The translations under genes and the position numbers were made by a program. From an uncultured Anaerolineae bacterium (lineage in GTDB: Bacteria; Chloroflexota; Anaerolineae; JACIWP01): a stretch of 35,846 bases of DNA. Within the stretch, counting starts at the first letter, position 1; every line of letters starts with the position of its first letter. The notes under the pieces were generated by a model. The model saw only the letters and a program-made list of their open reading frames with translations, had not been told where the DNA came from and made no database searches. Shown here piece by piece: positions 20,353-28,392 of the stretch. The stretch spans positions 1-35,846 of the forward strand of contig CALIBQ010000042.1 in assembly GCA_938049385.1 (NCBI GenBank), read 5' to 3'.

Positions 20353-20379
20353 TTAGCACTCTCTGTTTTTGAGTGCTAA
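20353..20379. promoter_or_regulatory. CIRCE operator 2 (perfect) upstream of the groES promoter
   Basis: TTAGCACTC, nine bases, GAGTGCTAA is a perfect CIRCE inverted repeat. It lies 16 bp upstream of the -35 box and 45 bp after the TPR gene stop codon. A second HrcA site at this position could allow cooperative binding or DNA looping around the promoter. No hrcA gene is in the window. Confidence 0.95.
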
Positions 20380-20424
20380 CAATGGGGATGGAGAGGGGGA
20401 ACTGGACCGCCGGCAAAACCGGCA

Positions 20425-21540
20425 TCACTGACCGCACAACCGCAGGCCCTGCAGTGCCGGCTCCGCATAGGGGTCCCGTTCCAACGCTTTCTGCAGCCAG
20501 GGCACCCCCTGGTCGCACTGGCCCAGATAGGCGTAGGAAAGCCCCAGTTCATAGTAGTATTCCACGGAATTCAGGCCCAGCTCAATGGCCTTCTCCAGAT
20601 GGGTGATGGCCGATTCGTAATTGCGCTGGACATAGTACACCACGCCCAGATGGCCGTAGGCCGGCGCGTACGTCGGGTCCAGCTCGATCGCGCGCGTCAA
20701 GTTGACTTCCGCCAGCTCATAATCCTGCAGGGAATAATATGCCCAGCCCACCTGGTCCAAGACGTGGGGGCTGTCCGGGGCGATGGCCAGCGCGGTCTTC
20801 AACCGCTGCAGAGCGCTGTCCTTGTCCCGCAGGAGGAGATAGTTGCGGGCCAGGGAGATGTGGAGCAGGACCCATTTGGGGTGCACCTCCAGTGCCTTTT
20901 GGTAGTACTCGACCGCCTCCTTGTACCTGCCCTGCGACTCCCGGACATAGCCGGCCGTGCGCAGGACGATCAAGTTGTCGCCGTCCAGCTCCAGCGCTTT
21001 CTGGATGGTCTCCCAGCCTTTATCGGCGCGCCCCTTGTCCGTATATGCCTCCGCCAGGAAAGCATACGCCTCGGGCAGTTCCGGGTCCAGGTCCACCGCC
21101 CGCAGGCCGTGTTTGATGGCCTCGTCCACCTGGCCGGCCCAGTCCAGCACCATGCACATGGTCGCCTCAAAGAAGGCGTTATCTGGCTCCAGCTCCAGCG
21201 CCTGCTGGGCGCGCTGAATCGCCTTTTCTGACTCTCCTTCCCAGGCCAGCAGGCGGGCCTGCTTCGCCAGCACTTCGGCGTTGGCCGGCTCCAACTGCAG
21301 GGCCTGATCGTAGGCCTCGATGGCGGCATCCATCCGTCCTTCCGCGTAGTAGCGGTCCCCCTCTTCCAGATAGGACGCCGCCGTGCGGGTAGGCGTGGGA
21401 GTTGGCTCGAAGGGACGCACCCACTGCGGTTGCTGTGTGAAAATGTAATATCCCAGCCCGATCAGGACCAAGTCCAGGATCAACAGCAGAAGGACCCGGC
21501 CGGGACGCGACCGTCTGCGCCGGGGGCGGCCGATGTACAT
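20425..21540 (-). CDS. Membrane-anchored tetratricopeptide repeat protein
   Basis: Read from ATG at 21540 (AGGAG seven bases upstream) this is a 371-aa protein. A very basic N-terminus (GRPRRRRSRPGR) precedes one membrane helix (about residues 16-35), then a Thr/Pro linker (PTPTPTRT). About eight TPR units follow, each with the pattern W-LG-Y-A-A-A-P: for example EEGDRYYAEGRMDAAIEAY, then AYGHLGVVYYVQRNYESAI. TPR arrays hold protein partners together. The orientation suggests the repeats face outside the cytoplasm. Partner and role cannot be derived. It stands alone between groES and the MITE-like element, with its own promoter. Confidence 0.85.
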   Translation of the reverse strand: MYIGRPRRRRSRPGRVLLLLILDLVLIGLGYYIFTQQPQWVRPFEPTPTPTRTAASYLEEGDRYYAEGRMDAAIEAYDQALQLEPANAEVLAKQARLLAWEGESEKAIQRAQQALELEPDNAFFEATMCMVLDWAGQVDEAIKHGLRAVDLDPELPEAYAFLAEAYTDKGRADKGWETIQKALELDGDNLIVLRTAGYVRESQGRYKEAVEYYQKALEVHPKWVLLHISLARNYLLLRDKDSALQRLKTALAIAPDSPHVLDQVGWAYYSLQDYELAEVNLTRAIELDPTYAPAYGHLGVVYYVQRNYESAITHLEKAIELGLNSVEYYYELGLSYAYLGQCDQGVPWLQKALERDPYAEPALQGLRLCGQ

Positions 21541-21576
21541 TGTCTCGCTCCTGCAGTGCATGGATCATCCGCCGGC

Positions 21577-21605
21577 ATTATAACACGGCCGGCGCCCTTC
21601 GCCAA
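21577..21605 (-). promoter_or_regulatory. Promoter of the TPR protein gene
   Basis: On the minus strand TTGGCG (21605-21600), a 17-bp spacer and a perfect TATAAT (21582-21577) precede the TPR gene by 36 bp. The MITE-like element begins 14 bp upstream of the -35 box. Confidence 0.65.
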
Positions 21606-21619
21606 AGCTTCCCTCCGCT

Positions 21620-21800
21620 GAAGGTGTTGAAAAAGCGGGTATTGGTTCATCGCCTGGCAGTTAAAACTGCGGCTGTGTGCCTGCGAAGTCGGCCTACACC
21701 GGCTTCGCGAAGCCTGCGCAGGCTTCGCAGGTGCTGCCGCGGCTTCAGCCGCGAGGCCGCTCTTCCACAGATTGTATGTTTGGACTTTTTCAACACCTTC
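21620..21800. mobile_element. MITE-like element with 16-bp terminal inverted repeats (copy B)
   Basis: The 181-bp segment is bounded by perfect 16-bp inverted repeats (21620-21635 and 21785-21800, GAAGGTGTTGAAAAAG). Inside are several palindromes: GCAGTTAAAACTGC, a near-palindrome around CGAAGTCGG...CCGGCTTCG, the perfect CGAAGCCTGCGCAGGCTTCG, and GCGGCTTCAGCCGC. There is no coding sequence. Small size, terminal repeats and nested hairpins fit a non-autonomous transposable element. Flanks show only a possible 2-bp CT duplication. It lies between two divergent promoters. Confidence 0.75.
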
Positions 21801-21810
21801 CTGCTTCGCA

Positions 21811-21839
21811 TTGCCAGGATGCGAAAAATATGGTATTAT
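21811..21839 (+). promoter_or_regulatory. Promoter of the HIT protein gene
   Basis: TTGCCA (21811-21816), a 17-bp spacer and TATTAT (21834-21839) form a good promoter 42 bp before the ATG at 21882. It starts 11 bp outside the right end of the MITE-like element. Confidence 0.65.
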
Positions 21840-21881
21840 GTGTTGGAGCTATCCTGTACATAAGGACGGAACCTTCTGACC

Positions 21882-22394
21882 ATGGAACGTCTCTGGTCAC
21901 CCTGGCGCATGGCATATCTCACCAACGCGGAGAAGCCAGAGGGATGTGTCTTCTGCCGCAAGTTGGCTGAAGAGAACGACGCGGAGAACCTGCTGTTGCA
22001 TCGCGGCCGGCGCGCGGCCATCATCATGAACCTGTACCCTTATAACACCGGCCACTTGATGGTTATCCCCTATCAGCATGCCTCCAGCACCGAGGAGTTG
22101 GACAGCGACACGCTGACAGAGATGATGGAGCTGGTGAACGTGTCAATACGGATTCTGCGCCGCACCATGCGCCCTGATGGATTCAACGTCGGCATCAATA
22201 TTGGCCGCGCCGCCGGCGCCGGCATCGCCGAACACGTCCACATCCATATTGTCCCCCGCTGGGCGGGCGACTCCAATTTCCTCACCATCCTCGGCCAAAC
22301 GCGCGTCATCCCCGAACTTCTCGAAGACACCTACCAGCGTCTGGTTGCGGCACTGCAGGAGGAGCTGGGCACTCCACCCGAACGTGCCAGCTAG
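21882..22394 (+). CDS. HIT family nucleotide hydrolase/transferase (Ap4A-type)
   Basis: This 170-aa protein carries the histidine triad HVHIHIVPRW (about residues 119-128), in which the middle His attacks the alpha-phosphate of nucleotide substrates. An N-terminal WSPWRMAYL start followed by CVFC suggests a half zinc site, typical of the bacterial branch annotated as diadenosine tetraphosphate hydrolase or phosphorylase. NLYPYNTGHLMVIPYQH is the other conserved block. Substrates of individual members vary (Ap4A, AMP-lysine, ADP-sulfate), so the precise reaction is not settled. It has its own promoter and no obvious partner gene. Confidence 0.92.
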   Translation: MERLWSPWRMAYLTNAEKPEGCVFCRKLAEENDAENLLLHRGRRAAIIMNLYPYNTGHLMVIPYQHASSTEELDSDTLTEMMELVNVSIRILRRTMRPDGFNVGINIGRAAGAGIAEHVHIHIVPRWAGDSNFLTILGQTRVIPELLEDTYQRLVAALQEELGTPPERAS

Positions 22395-22528
22395 TCCGTA
22401 TTCCCTTGCGCGAAGGTGCGGGGCATCTCATACCCAGCCGTCATTCCAGCCGAGTGGTTGTGTCTTTCATCCGTTCGTCAGCCGACTGCCAGGACGGCGG
22501 CCGGCACCACCCGAAGGAGGGATGCGCG
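22395..22528. other. Intergenic spacer without recognised feature
   Basis: The 134 bp between the HIT gene and the next small gene contain only an AAGGAGG ribosome site at the end (22514-22520), which sets the start at 22529. No clear promoter, terminator or small gene was seen. Confidence 0.3.
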
Positions 22529-22843
22529 ATGCTGTACCTGCTAGATTTCCACGTCGAGTACCCCGAGACCATGACGCAGAAGGACCTGTTCACCATCTGG
22601 GCGCGCGAGGCCGATGCCGCGCTGGGCGCCAAGCAGGCCGGCGTGGTCGTTGACCTGTGGAAGTGCGTCGGTACCCGGCGCGTGGTGGCCGTCGTGAACG
22701 TGGACAGCCCCGACACGCTCGACCAGATCCTCATGGACCTGCCCATCATGAAGGAGCACGGGCATCACGTCTTTGTCGAAGTGACGCCCCTGCGCCGCTA
22801 TGAGGATTTCGCGGCCGACGTGAAGAAGCGCTTGGCGGAATAG
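22529..22843 (+). CDS. Muconolactone delta-isomerase-like small protein
   Basis: This 104-aa protein resembles the muconolactone isomerase family (a ferredoxin-like fold that assembles as a decamer). It has MLYLLDFHVEYPE at the start, a central GVVVDLWKCVGTRRVVAVVNVDSPDTL and a HVFVEVTPL end. The classical enzyme isomerises muconolactone in catechol breakdown, but no catechol pathway genes are near. Many stand-alone members have unknown roles, so only the fold is claimed with some confidence. ATG at 22529 is chosen because GAAGGAGG lies 8 bases upstream. A longer frame to 22406 lacks such a site. Confidence 0.7.
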   Translation: MLYLLDFHVEYPETMTQKDLFTIWAREADAALGAKQAGVVVDLWKCVGTRRVVAVVNVDSPDTLDQILMDLPIMKEHGHHVFVEVTPLRRYEDFAADVKKRLAE

Positions 22844-23002
22844 GCCGGCGGACTGGCGAGACAAGAGAATCTATCGGATAGAGGCTATGACGCCGAACCT
22901 CTGGCCGGCATAGCATGTTTTGCTGCGCCTGCCGGCCCATCGTTCGGTAGGCTCGGAGTTTCAGCCTCTGTGGTATGCGAAGCGTTCATGGGGTGGGGCG
23001 TG

Positions 23003-24340
23003 ATGAAAGTCTGGCGAGCTGTGCGCAAGCTCCTGTTGGCGATAGCTGTTCTCTTGGGCGTGTGGGTCCTGCTGGAAATCATCATGCGCCTGTACGTGGA
23101 CCTGCCGCTGAAGACCGACTTTTACGGGTCTATCTCCAGAGAGGAGGTTTTGGCGCGTCAGGCCGCGGCCGGCGTGAAGGTCGCCGCCGGCCCGGGATGG
23201 ATTCATCTTGGATGGATCGCCGATCCCGAACGCGAATCATACCGCGTCGAACGGTTGGCCGCCGGCCAGTGGACCGAGATTGGCCACAGTCAGTTCGGCT
23301 CTTTCCTGTGGCGGGGAGATGGCGGGGCATTTCGTGTCTTTGCTGTGCCGAAGGGGAGCGGCCAGCCTCGGCTCATCGGTGAGGTTTCCGCTCAGCCGGC
23401 ATCCGGCTCTCCGCCGCTGTACCGCCCTGTCATCGCCGGCCCGTGGCAGTTCCTCTTTCAACCCCGCGCCTCCGGGTACTACATCAACGACCACACCATC
23501 TTCCACGACGCGGAAGGGAACTGGCGGCTGGTGGGTATCACTTCCAAAACCGACGGGGATTACAACCAGGAGCGGTATTTCGCGGTGGGGGTGAGCAAAG
23601 AGTTCCCTCCGTCGGCGGGGATGACCGAAGAGGCGCCTATCGCCGACTTCGGCGAGCTGGCATGGGCGCCGCATGTCATCAAGGCCGGCGGTTCCTATCA
23701 CATGTTCTGGTCACCGCACAAACTTCATCAGATGGACTCGGCTGATGGCATTACTTGGGCCAACCACCGCATCACCCTATCCGCCCCATATCACCGGTTC
23801 TTCCGCGATCCGATGGTGCTCCAGGTCGCCGAGGACCAGTGGCTGTTGTACACCACGGCGCGCGGCGCCTATTTCTCGCAGGTGGATGTCTATCAGTCCT
23901 TTGACCTGGAGGGGTGGCAGTACATCGGCACTGCTCTGCGCAGTGGTTGGGGCAGTGAGCGCAACTCCCACTTTGCCTCGATGGAATCGCCATTTGTGAT
24001 GCATTATCAGGGGCGGTATTACCTCTCGTTTACGTATAACAACGATTCCTTCTTCTGGCCTGGGATTTTGCTCCAGTTCCATATTTGGTTGAACCCTGCC
24101 AGCTACAACGAGACGCTGGTATTCCACTCCGACAACCCGTATGACTTTGGGGTATACCGCGGCCGGCATCGTTCTCCCACGTTTGTCGCCTCCTTATCGG
24201 CGCATGCCCCCGAATACGTGCTCCATCCGGATACAGGCGAATGGTACATCACCACCGCCGGCTGGCCGTGGGTCGCTACCCTCACCGCCGGCGAGGTCGC
24301 CGTGGCCCCACTGAAATGGGAGCTTGTGTCGGGGCGGTGA
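23003..24340 (+). CDS. Membrane-anchored GH43/GH32-like beta-propeller protein
   Basis: The product (about 445 aa from ATG 23003) starts with a basic segment (KVWRAVRK) and one membrane helix (about residues 9-27). An extracytoplasmic region follows. Its second half shows the repeated pattern of five-bladed propeller glycosidases of the GH43/GH32/GH68 group: NDHTIFHDAEGNWRLVGI, APHVIKAGGSYHMFWSP, FRDPMVLQVAEDQWLLYTT, ESPFVMHYQGRYYLSFT and DTGEWYITT. These enzymes act on arabinan, xylan or fructan, but catalytic residues were not assigned and a non-catalytic binding role is possible. Starts at 22970 or 22988 are alternatives. The short N-terminal domain (about 45-110) was not recognised. Confidence 0.6.
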   Translation: MKVWRAVRKLLLAIAVLLGVWVLLEIIMRLYVDLPLKTDFYGSISREEVLARQAAAGVKVAAGPGWIHLGWIADPERESYRVERLAAGQWTEIGHSQFGSFLWRGDGGAFRVFAVPKGSGQPRLIGEVSAQPASGSPPLYRPVIAGPWQFLFQPRASGYYINDHTIFHDAEGNWRLVGITSKTDGDYNQERYFAVGVSKEFPPSAGMTEEAPIADFGELAWAPHVIKAGGSYHMFWSPHKLHQMDSADGITWANHRITLSAPYHRFFRDPMVLQVAEDQWLLYTTARGAYFSQVDVYQSFDLEGWQYIGTALRSGWGSERNSHFASMESPFVMHYQGRYYLSFTYNNDSFFWPGILLQFHIWLNPASYNETLVFHSDNPYDFGVYRGRHRSPTFVASLSAHAPEYVLHPDTGEWYITTAGWPWVATLTAGEVAVAPLKWELVSGR

Positions 24341-24389
24341 CCCCACAGGCTTCTCCTGGCCCCAAGATGACGGGCCGGCGAGAATGTGG

Positions 24390-24395
24390 TAGAAT
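24390..24395 (+). promoter_or_regulatory. Candidate -10 box upstream of the lipoprotein gene
   Basis: TAGAAT lies 32 bp before the ATG at 24427. No convincing -35 box is found at the usual distance, so this is only a candidate. Confidence 0.25.
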
Positions 24396-24426
24396 CGGAT
24401 GAGACCCGCTCAGGAGAGGTGGTCGA

Positions 24427-26091
24427 ATGCCGCGTCTGCACCGTGCCTGGCTCCGAGCGTTGTTTCGCGCCTGGCTGTTCTGCCTAATCACGATTCTGCC
24501 GGCGTGCCGCGTGCCGGCACCTGCCCGCCCGACCCCTACCATGCCGCCGGCCGCTACCGCGCCGGCGGTTTCCCCGACCCCGCCGGCACAAGCGGTAGGC
24601 TATGCCCTGTCTCAACCGGTCTCGTATCTTGTGGACCGGCCGGACGGTTCGACGGAACTGCACATCATCAGTGGGCAGGGGGATGTGGTGCTGGGAACGG
24701 ACCTGGATCGGTTTGCCTCCCTGCAGTGGTCACCCGATGCCCGCTACGGCCTGGCGGCAGTGCGCACACCGGCGGAGAAAGCGCTCCTCTGGATCGATGT
24801 GCCGGCGCGCGCCTCCCGTCGACTGTTGAGTGCCTCGCTTGCCGAGCCGCTCCGTTTTCTGGTGGCGGCGGGCTGGACCCGTCTGCTGGCGGTCGGCGGG
24901 GAAGCCGGCGGGCGCCGGGTATGGGGTGTGGACCTGCCCAGCGGCGAGGTGCGTCCGCTGGCGGCGCCGGCCGGCGAGGTGGCCGTGGGGGCGATCTCCC
25001 CGGACGGCAGATGGGCGCTGATCGGTGCGGAAGCCGGCGGCCGCTTCGTCTCGACCCTGTTCCGCCTGGACACCGGCGAGAGCTTTGACCTGGGGGAGAT
25101 GCCTCATCCACTGGTTGAGTTCTCGCCCGACAGCAGATGGCTGGTGATGGTGGGGCGCGGCGCCGGCGAGGACATGGACAAGATGCTGTTGTACGACCTG
25201 AACGCTGGCTCCCCGGGCGCAGAGGGCAGGGTAGTGGCGCGCGCCGGCGCTGTCCGGCCGGTCCTGCCTGGCCCGGGCAAGCCGGCGGGGTTTTTCAGCG
25301 AGGATGGCGCTTGGCTGACGGCGGAACTGCGCCAAGGGGCCGAAGGGACCCTGCGACTGCGGCGCCTGGACGACGGCCGGCGTGTAGAGATATCCTTGGG
25401 AACCGATGTGCTGGAATGGGTGGCGGTGGCGCCGGGCATGTCGCGCGGGTTGGTGGCGCGTTCGGATGGCGGTGGGGTGCGCCTTCTGCTGTGGTATTTT
25501 GACCTCTCGGCTGAGATCCCGTTCCTGGAGAATATGCGCGCCATCGCGCCGGCCTCCCGCTGGCAGGACGGCCGGCTGGCGGTGCAGGCGGAACTGATGG
25601 ATGGCCGCATGCTGGTGGCGTTCGAGGACGTGCCGGCCGGCAGCAGCTACATCGTCCTGCGGGGATGGATGCGTCCGCTGGCGGTGGACCTGGCTGGCGG
25701 GAGGGTGATGGCCGGCCTGGGCCGCGCCGGTCAGGAGGATGTGCACATCCTCGATGTGAAGGCCGGCGGAACGATGGTCTACATGGGGTTCTCCACCGGC
25801 GATGAAAGCCGGCTGGCGCGCGGCGGCTTCGCGCCGTTTGGGCCGGCGGCATGGGCGCTCCTGTGGGAAGGCACCGGGGAGAGCCGGCTGATGCTGTCTG
25901 CCGAACGGCGCGGCTTGGGTGTGGAAGCCGCCAGGAGCGTGGATGATGTCTGGTTCGCCCCCTCCGGCCAAGCGGTGCTGTTTACCCGTACCATTGGAGG
26001 GGAGCCAGGGATATATGCCGCCGGCGCGGATGGGGGTGGGGTGCGCCGGCTGGCTGTGGGACACAGCCCGCGCTGGCATCCCGGTCCGTGA
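24427..26091 (+). CDS. Lipoprotein with WD40/PD40-like beta-propeller repeats
   Basis: This 554-aa protein has an export signal ending in a lipobox (ITILPAC, Cys about residue 27), so it should be attached to the outer face of the membrane. A Pro/Thr/Ala-rich linker (to about residue 56) follows. The remainder contains repeated strands with the TolB-like hallmark SPDxRW: QWSPDARYGLAAV, SPDGRWALIG, FSPDSRWLVMV. Later copies read APSGQAVLFTRT. This suggests one or two propellers. No enzyme motif was found, and a binding or scaffolding role is plausible. The gene ends 4 bp from the convergent HEAT gene. Confidence 0.7.
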   Translation: MPRLHRAWLRALFRAWLFCLITILPACRVPAPARPTPTMPPAATAPAVSPTPPAQAVGYALSQPVSYLVDRPDGSTELHIISGQGDVVLGTDLDRFASLQWSPDARYGLAAVRTPAEKALLWIDVPARASRRLLSASLAEPLRFLVAAGWTRLLAVGGEAGGRRVWGVDLPSGEVRPLAAPAGEVAVGAISPDGRWALIGAEAGGRFVSTLFRLDTGESFDLGEMPHPLVEFSPDSRWLVMVGRGAGEDMDKMLLYDLNAGSPGAEGRVVARAGAVRPVLPGPGKPAGFFSEDGAWLTAELRQGAEGTLRLRRLDDGRRVEISLGTDVLEWVAVAPGMSRGLVARSDGGGVRLLLWYFDLSAEIPFLENMRAIAPASRWQDGRLAVQAELMDGRMLVAFEDVPAGSSYIVLRGWMRPLAVDLAGGRVMAGLGRAGQEDVHILDVKAGGTMVYMGFSTGDESRLARGGFAPFGPAAWALLWEGTGESRLMLSAERRGLGVEAARSVDDVWFAPSGQAVLFTRTIGGEPGIYAAGADGGGVRRLAVGHSPRWHPGP

Positions 26092-26095
26092 GGCC

Positions 26096-27709
26096 TTATT
26101 CTGTCTCCGAATCGGGGGATAGCCCTTCCTCCCAGGGTGCCTCGCTGGCATCAGCGGCATCAATGCCGCGGCTCAGGACCCCCAACGCCAGGCCGAGACT
26201 GCGGTGCATGAGGCTCAGCAAGAATGGATGTTCAGCCGGCGGGATATTTTCCAGCCCGATGGCGGCGGACAAGGCGAGCAGAGCCAGGTCGCGCTGATTG
26301 CTCAGCCACAGCCATTCCGCCATACGCCGCAGGCGAGAGGCATACAGGGTACAGCGTTCTGGATCGGAGAAGAAGCGGTCGGCCAGTTCTGCTAACCAGG
26401 TGCGGGGCACCGCTACAATGCCGCCGGCGGAGACCAGCCGACGCAGATGCTGGGCGTAGGTCAGGATCAGTTCGCTCTGGACGAACCAGGTGGAAAATGC
26501 CGGCGATTCCAACAGTTGGCCGGCACGCGCCAGGGCGTGCTGACGTTCCTCTGGCGAGGGTTCCGGGATGGTGGGAGCGGCCTTATCCAGCCCCTGCGCG
26601 TCATATCCCCACAGCGCGTCGTTGTAGAGCCGGTAGGCCGTAGGGGTCGGGTGGCTGTCAGCCTCATGAAGCTTGAGGGCTTGGCGCACCAACAGCCGGC
26701 CGTAATCATACGGGGCTTCCAGCAGGTACAAATGGGGGCCTTCTGGGCGCAGGGCGATAAGGTGCAGTTGGCCCAGGGGGGAAGGCGGCGGGAACGGCTT
26801 GTCTTCCACCCGATCACTGCCCACCGCCTCGATGATGCCGGCCTGATCGTTCATATGCAGGCCGAAGAATCGCTGTGGCTTGCCTTCCGCCGTGTCCTGG
26901 ATAAACCAGATGCTCTGGTTACCGCGGCCATCTACCGGGCTGAGGAGCGCACGCCAATCTTTGCCGGCGGGGGGCAGTGGGGGGACAGGCACGCCGGCGA
27001 ACTGGAGCTTGCGCAGTGCCCGTTCGACCATCGGTTGGAGCGAGGGGCGGATGGTGGGAAGGAGCATCTGGAGCGCTCGGGCGGCGGCCGGCGTGCGGAG
27101 CTGGGCCAGCATGTCCACGGCGCGCTGGGAAATCGCCGGCGAAGGGCTTTGCGCCAGCATGCGCAGAAGCTCGACAGCCTCATCGTCCGGGAGGAGGCTC
27201 TCCAGCGTGTCCAGCACCAACTGCTGGATTTCAGGTGCCTGCTCCTCGAATGCCTCGATGTATTCGATGAGTATGGCGCGCGAGCGCCGGCTCTCGCTGA
27301 TGACTTCTCGCAGAGATTGGAGCGCCACCTGGGAGGGATTGGAGAGATTTGCCACCGCTTCTGGCGGTACAGCTTCCTCCAAAAAGCGCTCCAGAATCAG
27401 CGCGGCGGTCAGGCGGGCATGGTCGGAGAGAGACGCATCGCGCAGGGCACCCCACAGGGCCGGCGCGATCTGGTCGCGAGGGAGGTGTTTGGCTACCAGC
27501 CCCAGCGCGCCGCGAAAATGGGGGTCGGTGGTGCCCAGGTTGGCCAAAATGGTGGGGATGACCTGCTCGCCGTGAGAGAGGATATCTGCGATGATGCCGT
27601 TCACCTCGGCGTCCGAACGGGCGTCGATCAGCCGGCGCATGAGCGTTTCCACTGTGCGCCGCTGCCACAATGTGGTGATGATCTTGCCCTTTTGCGGTCC
27701 CTCTTCCAT
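26096..27709 (-). CDS. HEAT-repeat protein of unknown function
   Basis: Read from ATG at 27709 this is a 537-aa soluble protein. The N-terminal half (to about residue 240) is an array of helical HEAT-like repeats, for example IIADILSHGEQVIPTILANLGTTDPHFRGALGL and DTLESLLPDDEAVELLRMLAQSPSPAISQRAVDMLAQL. The C-terminal half (from about residue 270) has no recognised family. The upstream start at 27826 is rejected because it would precede the promoter at 27750-27778. HEAT arrays bind proteins or nucleic acids; the role here is unknown. Confidence 0.7.
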   Translation of the reverse strand: MEEGPQKGKIITTLWQRRTVETLMRRLIDARSDAEVNGIIADILSHGEQVIPTILANLGTTDPHFRGALGLVAKHLPRDQIAPALWGALRDASLSDHARLTAALILERFLEEAVPPEAVANLSNPSQVALQSLREVISESRRSRAILIEYIEAFEEQAPEIQQLVLDTLESLLPDDEAVELLRMLAQSPSPAISQRAVDMLAQLRTPAAARALQMLLPTIRPSLQPMVERALRKLQFAGVPVPPLPPAGKDWRALLSPVDGRGNQSIWFIQDTAEGKPQRFFGLHMNDQAGIIEAVGSDRVEDKPFPPPSPLGQLHLIALRPEGPHLYLLEAPYDYGRLLVRQALKLHEADSHPTPTAYRLYNDALWGYDAQGLDKAAPTIPEPSPEERQHALARAGQLLESPAFSTWFVQSELILTYAQHLRRLVSAGGIVAVPRTWLAELADRFFSDPERCTLYASRLRRMAEWLWLSNQRDLALLALSAAIGLENIPPAEHPFLLSLMHRSLGLALGVLSRGIDAADASEAPWEEGLSPDSETE

Positions 27710-27749
27710 CGCTCGCGACCCCGCGCGTGTTTCCGTCACTGGTACGCGG

Positions 27750-27778
27750 ATTATAGCATACGCCGGCGCCGCCGCCAA
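27750..27778 (-). promoter_or_regulatory. Promoter of the HEAT-repeat gene
   Basis: On the minus strand TTGGCG (27778-27773), a 17-bp spacer and a perfect TATAAT (27755-27750) predict a start near 27743, 34 nt before the ATG at 27709. The same TTGGCG-17-TATAAT arrangement precedes the TPR gene. Confidence 0.65.
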
Positions 27779-27799
27779 TTTGCCGGCGCACGGCAATCT

Positions 27800-27805
27800 T
27801 ATAAT
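27800..27805 (+). promoter_or_regulatory. -10 box of the DUF2721 gene
   Basis: A perfect TATAAT lies 23 bp before the ATG at 27829. The best TTG-containing -35 (TTGCCG, 27780) is only 14 bp away, so the -35 contact may be weak or different. It faces away from the HEAT gene promoter, with the two -10 boxes about 45 bp apart. Confidence 0.45.
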
Positions 27806-27828
27806 ATCCTGACCATGGGGGTGCACAA

Positions 27829-28284
27829 ATGCCTGTCAACATCAGCGAACTGATCCCAGTCTTGCAAATGTCGGTCAGTCCGGTAGTGGTGATCTCCGGC
27901 GTGGGGCTGTTACTGCTGACTTTGACGAACCGCCTTGGGCGGGTGATTGACCGCTCCCGGCAGTTGGTCCAACAGCTTGCCACGGCTTCGGAGGAAGAGG
28001 CGGCGTTCCTGCGGGATGAGATCGCCGTCATCGTGCGGCGGGCCGGCTTCATCCAGCGTTCGGTCTTCTTCGCCCTGTTGTGTGTGCTGATGGCCGCTTT
28101 GCTGGTGGTGACGCTGTTCATCACTGCGCTGTTCCGACTGCAGACCGCCTGGTTGATCGGCGCGCTGTTCGTCGGCAGTATGATTGCGCTCAGCATCTCG
28201 CTGGTGGAGTTCATCCTGGACATCAATCAGTCTCTGCAGGCGCTGTACATCGAGCTGAGGCATCGGGGCGCCGGCCGGCTGTGA
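27829..28284 (+). CDS. DUF2721 family integral membrane protein
   Basis: The 151-aa protein matches the DUF2721 pattern. A first membrane helix (about residues 16-33, VVISGVGLLLLTLTNRLGRVIDRSR) is followed by the conserved RLGRxIDRSR segment. A charged cytoplasmic helix comes next, with two further membrane helices (about 82-104 and 108-128). The biochemical function of the family is not known. The ATG at 27829 has a GGGGG ribosome site 7 bases upstream. It is divergent from the HEAT gene and is followed after 108 bp by dnaX, which has its own promoter. Confidence 0.85.
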   Translation: MPVNISELIPVLQMSVSPVVVISGVGLLLLTLTNRLGRVIDRSRQLVQQLATASEEEAAFLRDEIAVIVRRAGFIQRSVFFALLCVLMAALLVVTLFITALFRLQTAWLIGALFVGSMIALSISLVEFILDINQSLQALYIELRHRGAGRL

Positions 28285-28308
28285 GGGACGGACTGGGGCT
28301 GGAAGGTT

Positions 28309-28337
28309 TTGCGTGAAACGCGCTTCGATGCTACACT
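28309..28337 (+). promoter_or_regulatory. Promoter of dnaX-ybaB-recR
   Basis: TTGCGT (28309-28314), a 17-bp spacer and TACACT (28332-28337) predict a start near 28344. The leader then contains a 6-bp GCCGGC stem with a 7-nt loop (28348-28366) before the ATG at 28393. Confidence 0.5.
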
Positions 28338-28392
28338 TATGGGGTGAGCCGGCACTGCAGGCCGGCGATGTCAGTGGGAGAGGGTAAGCCGC

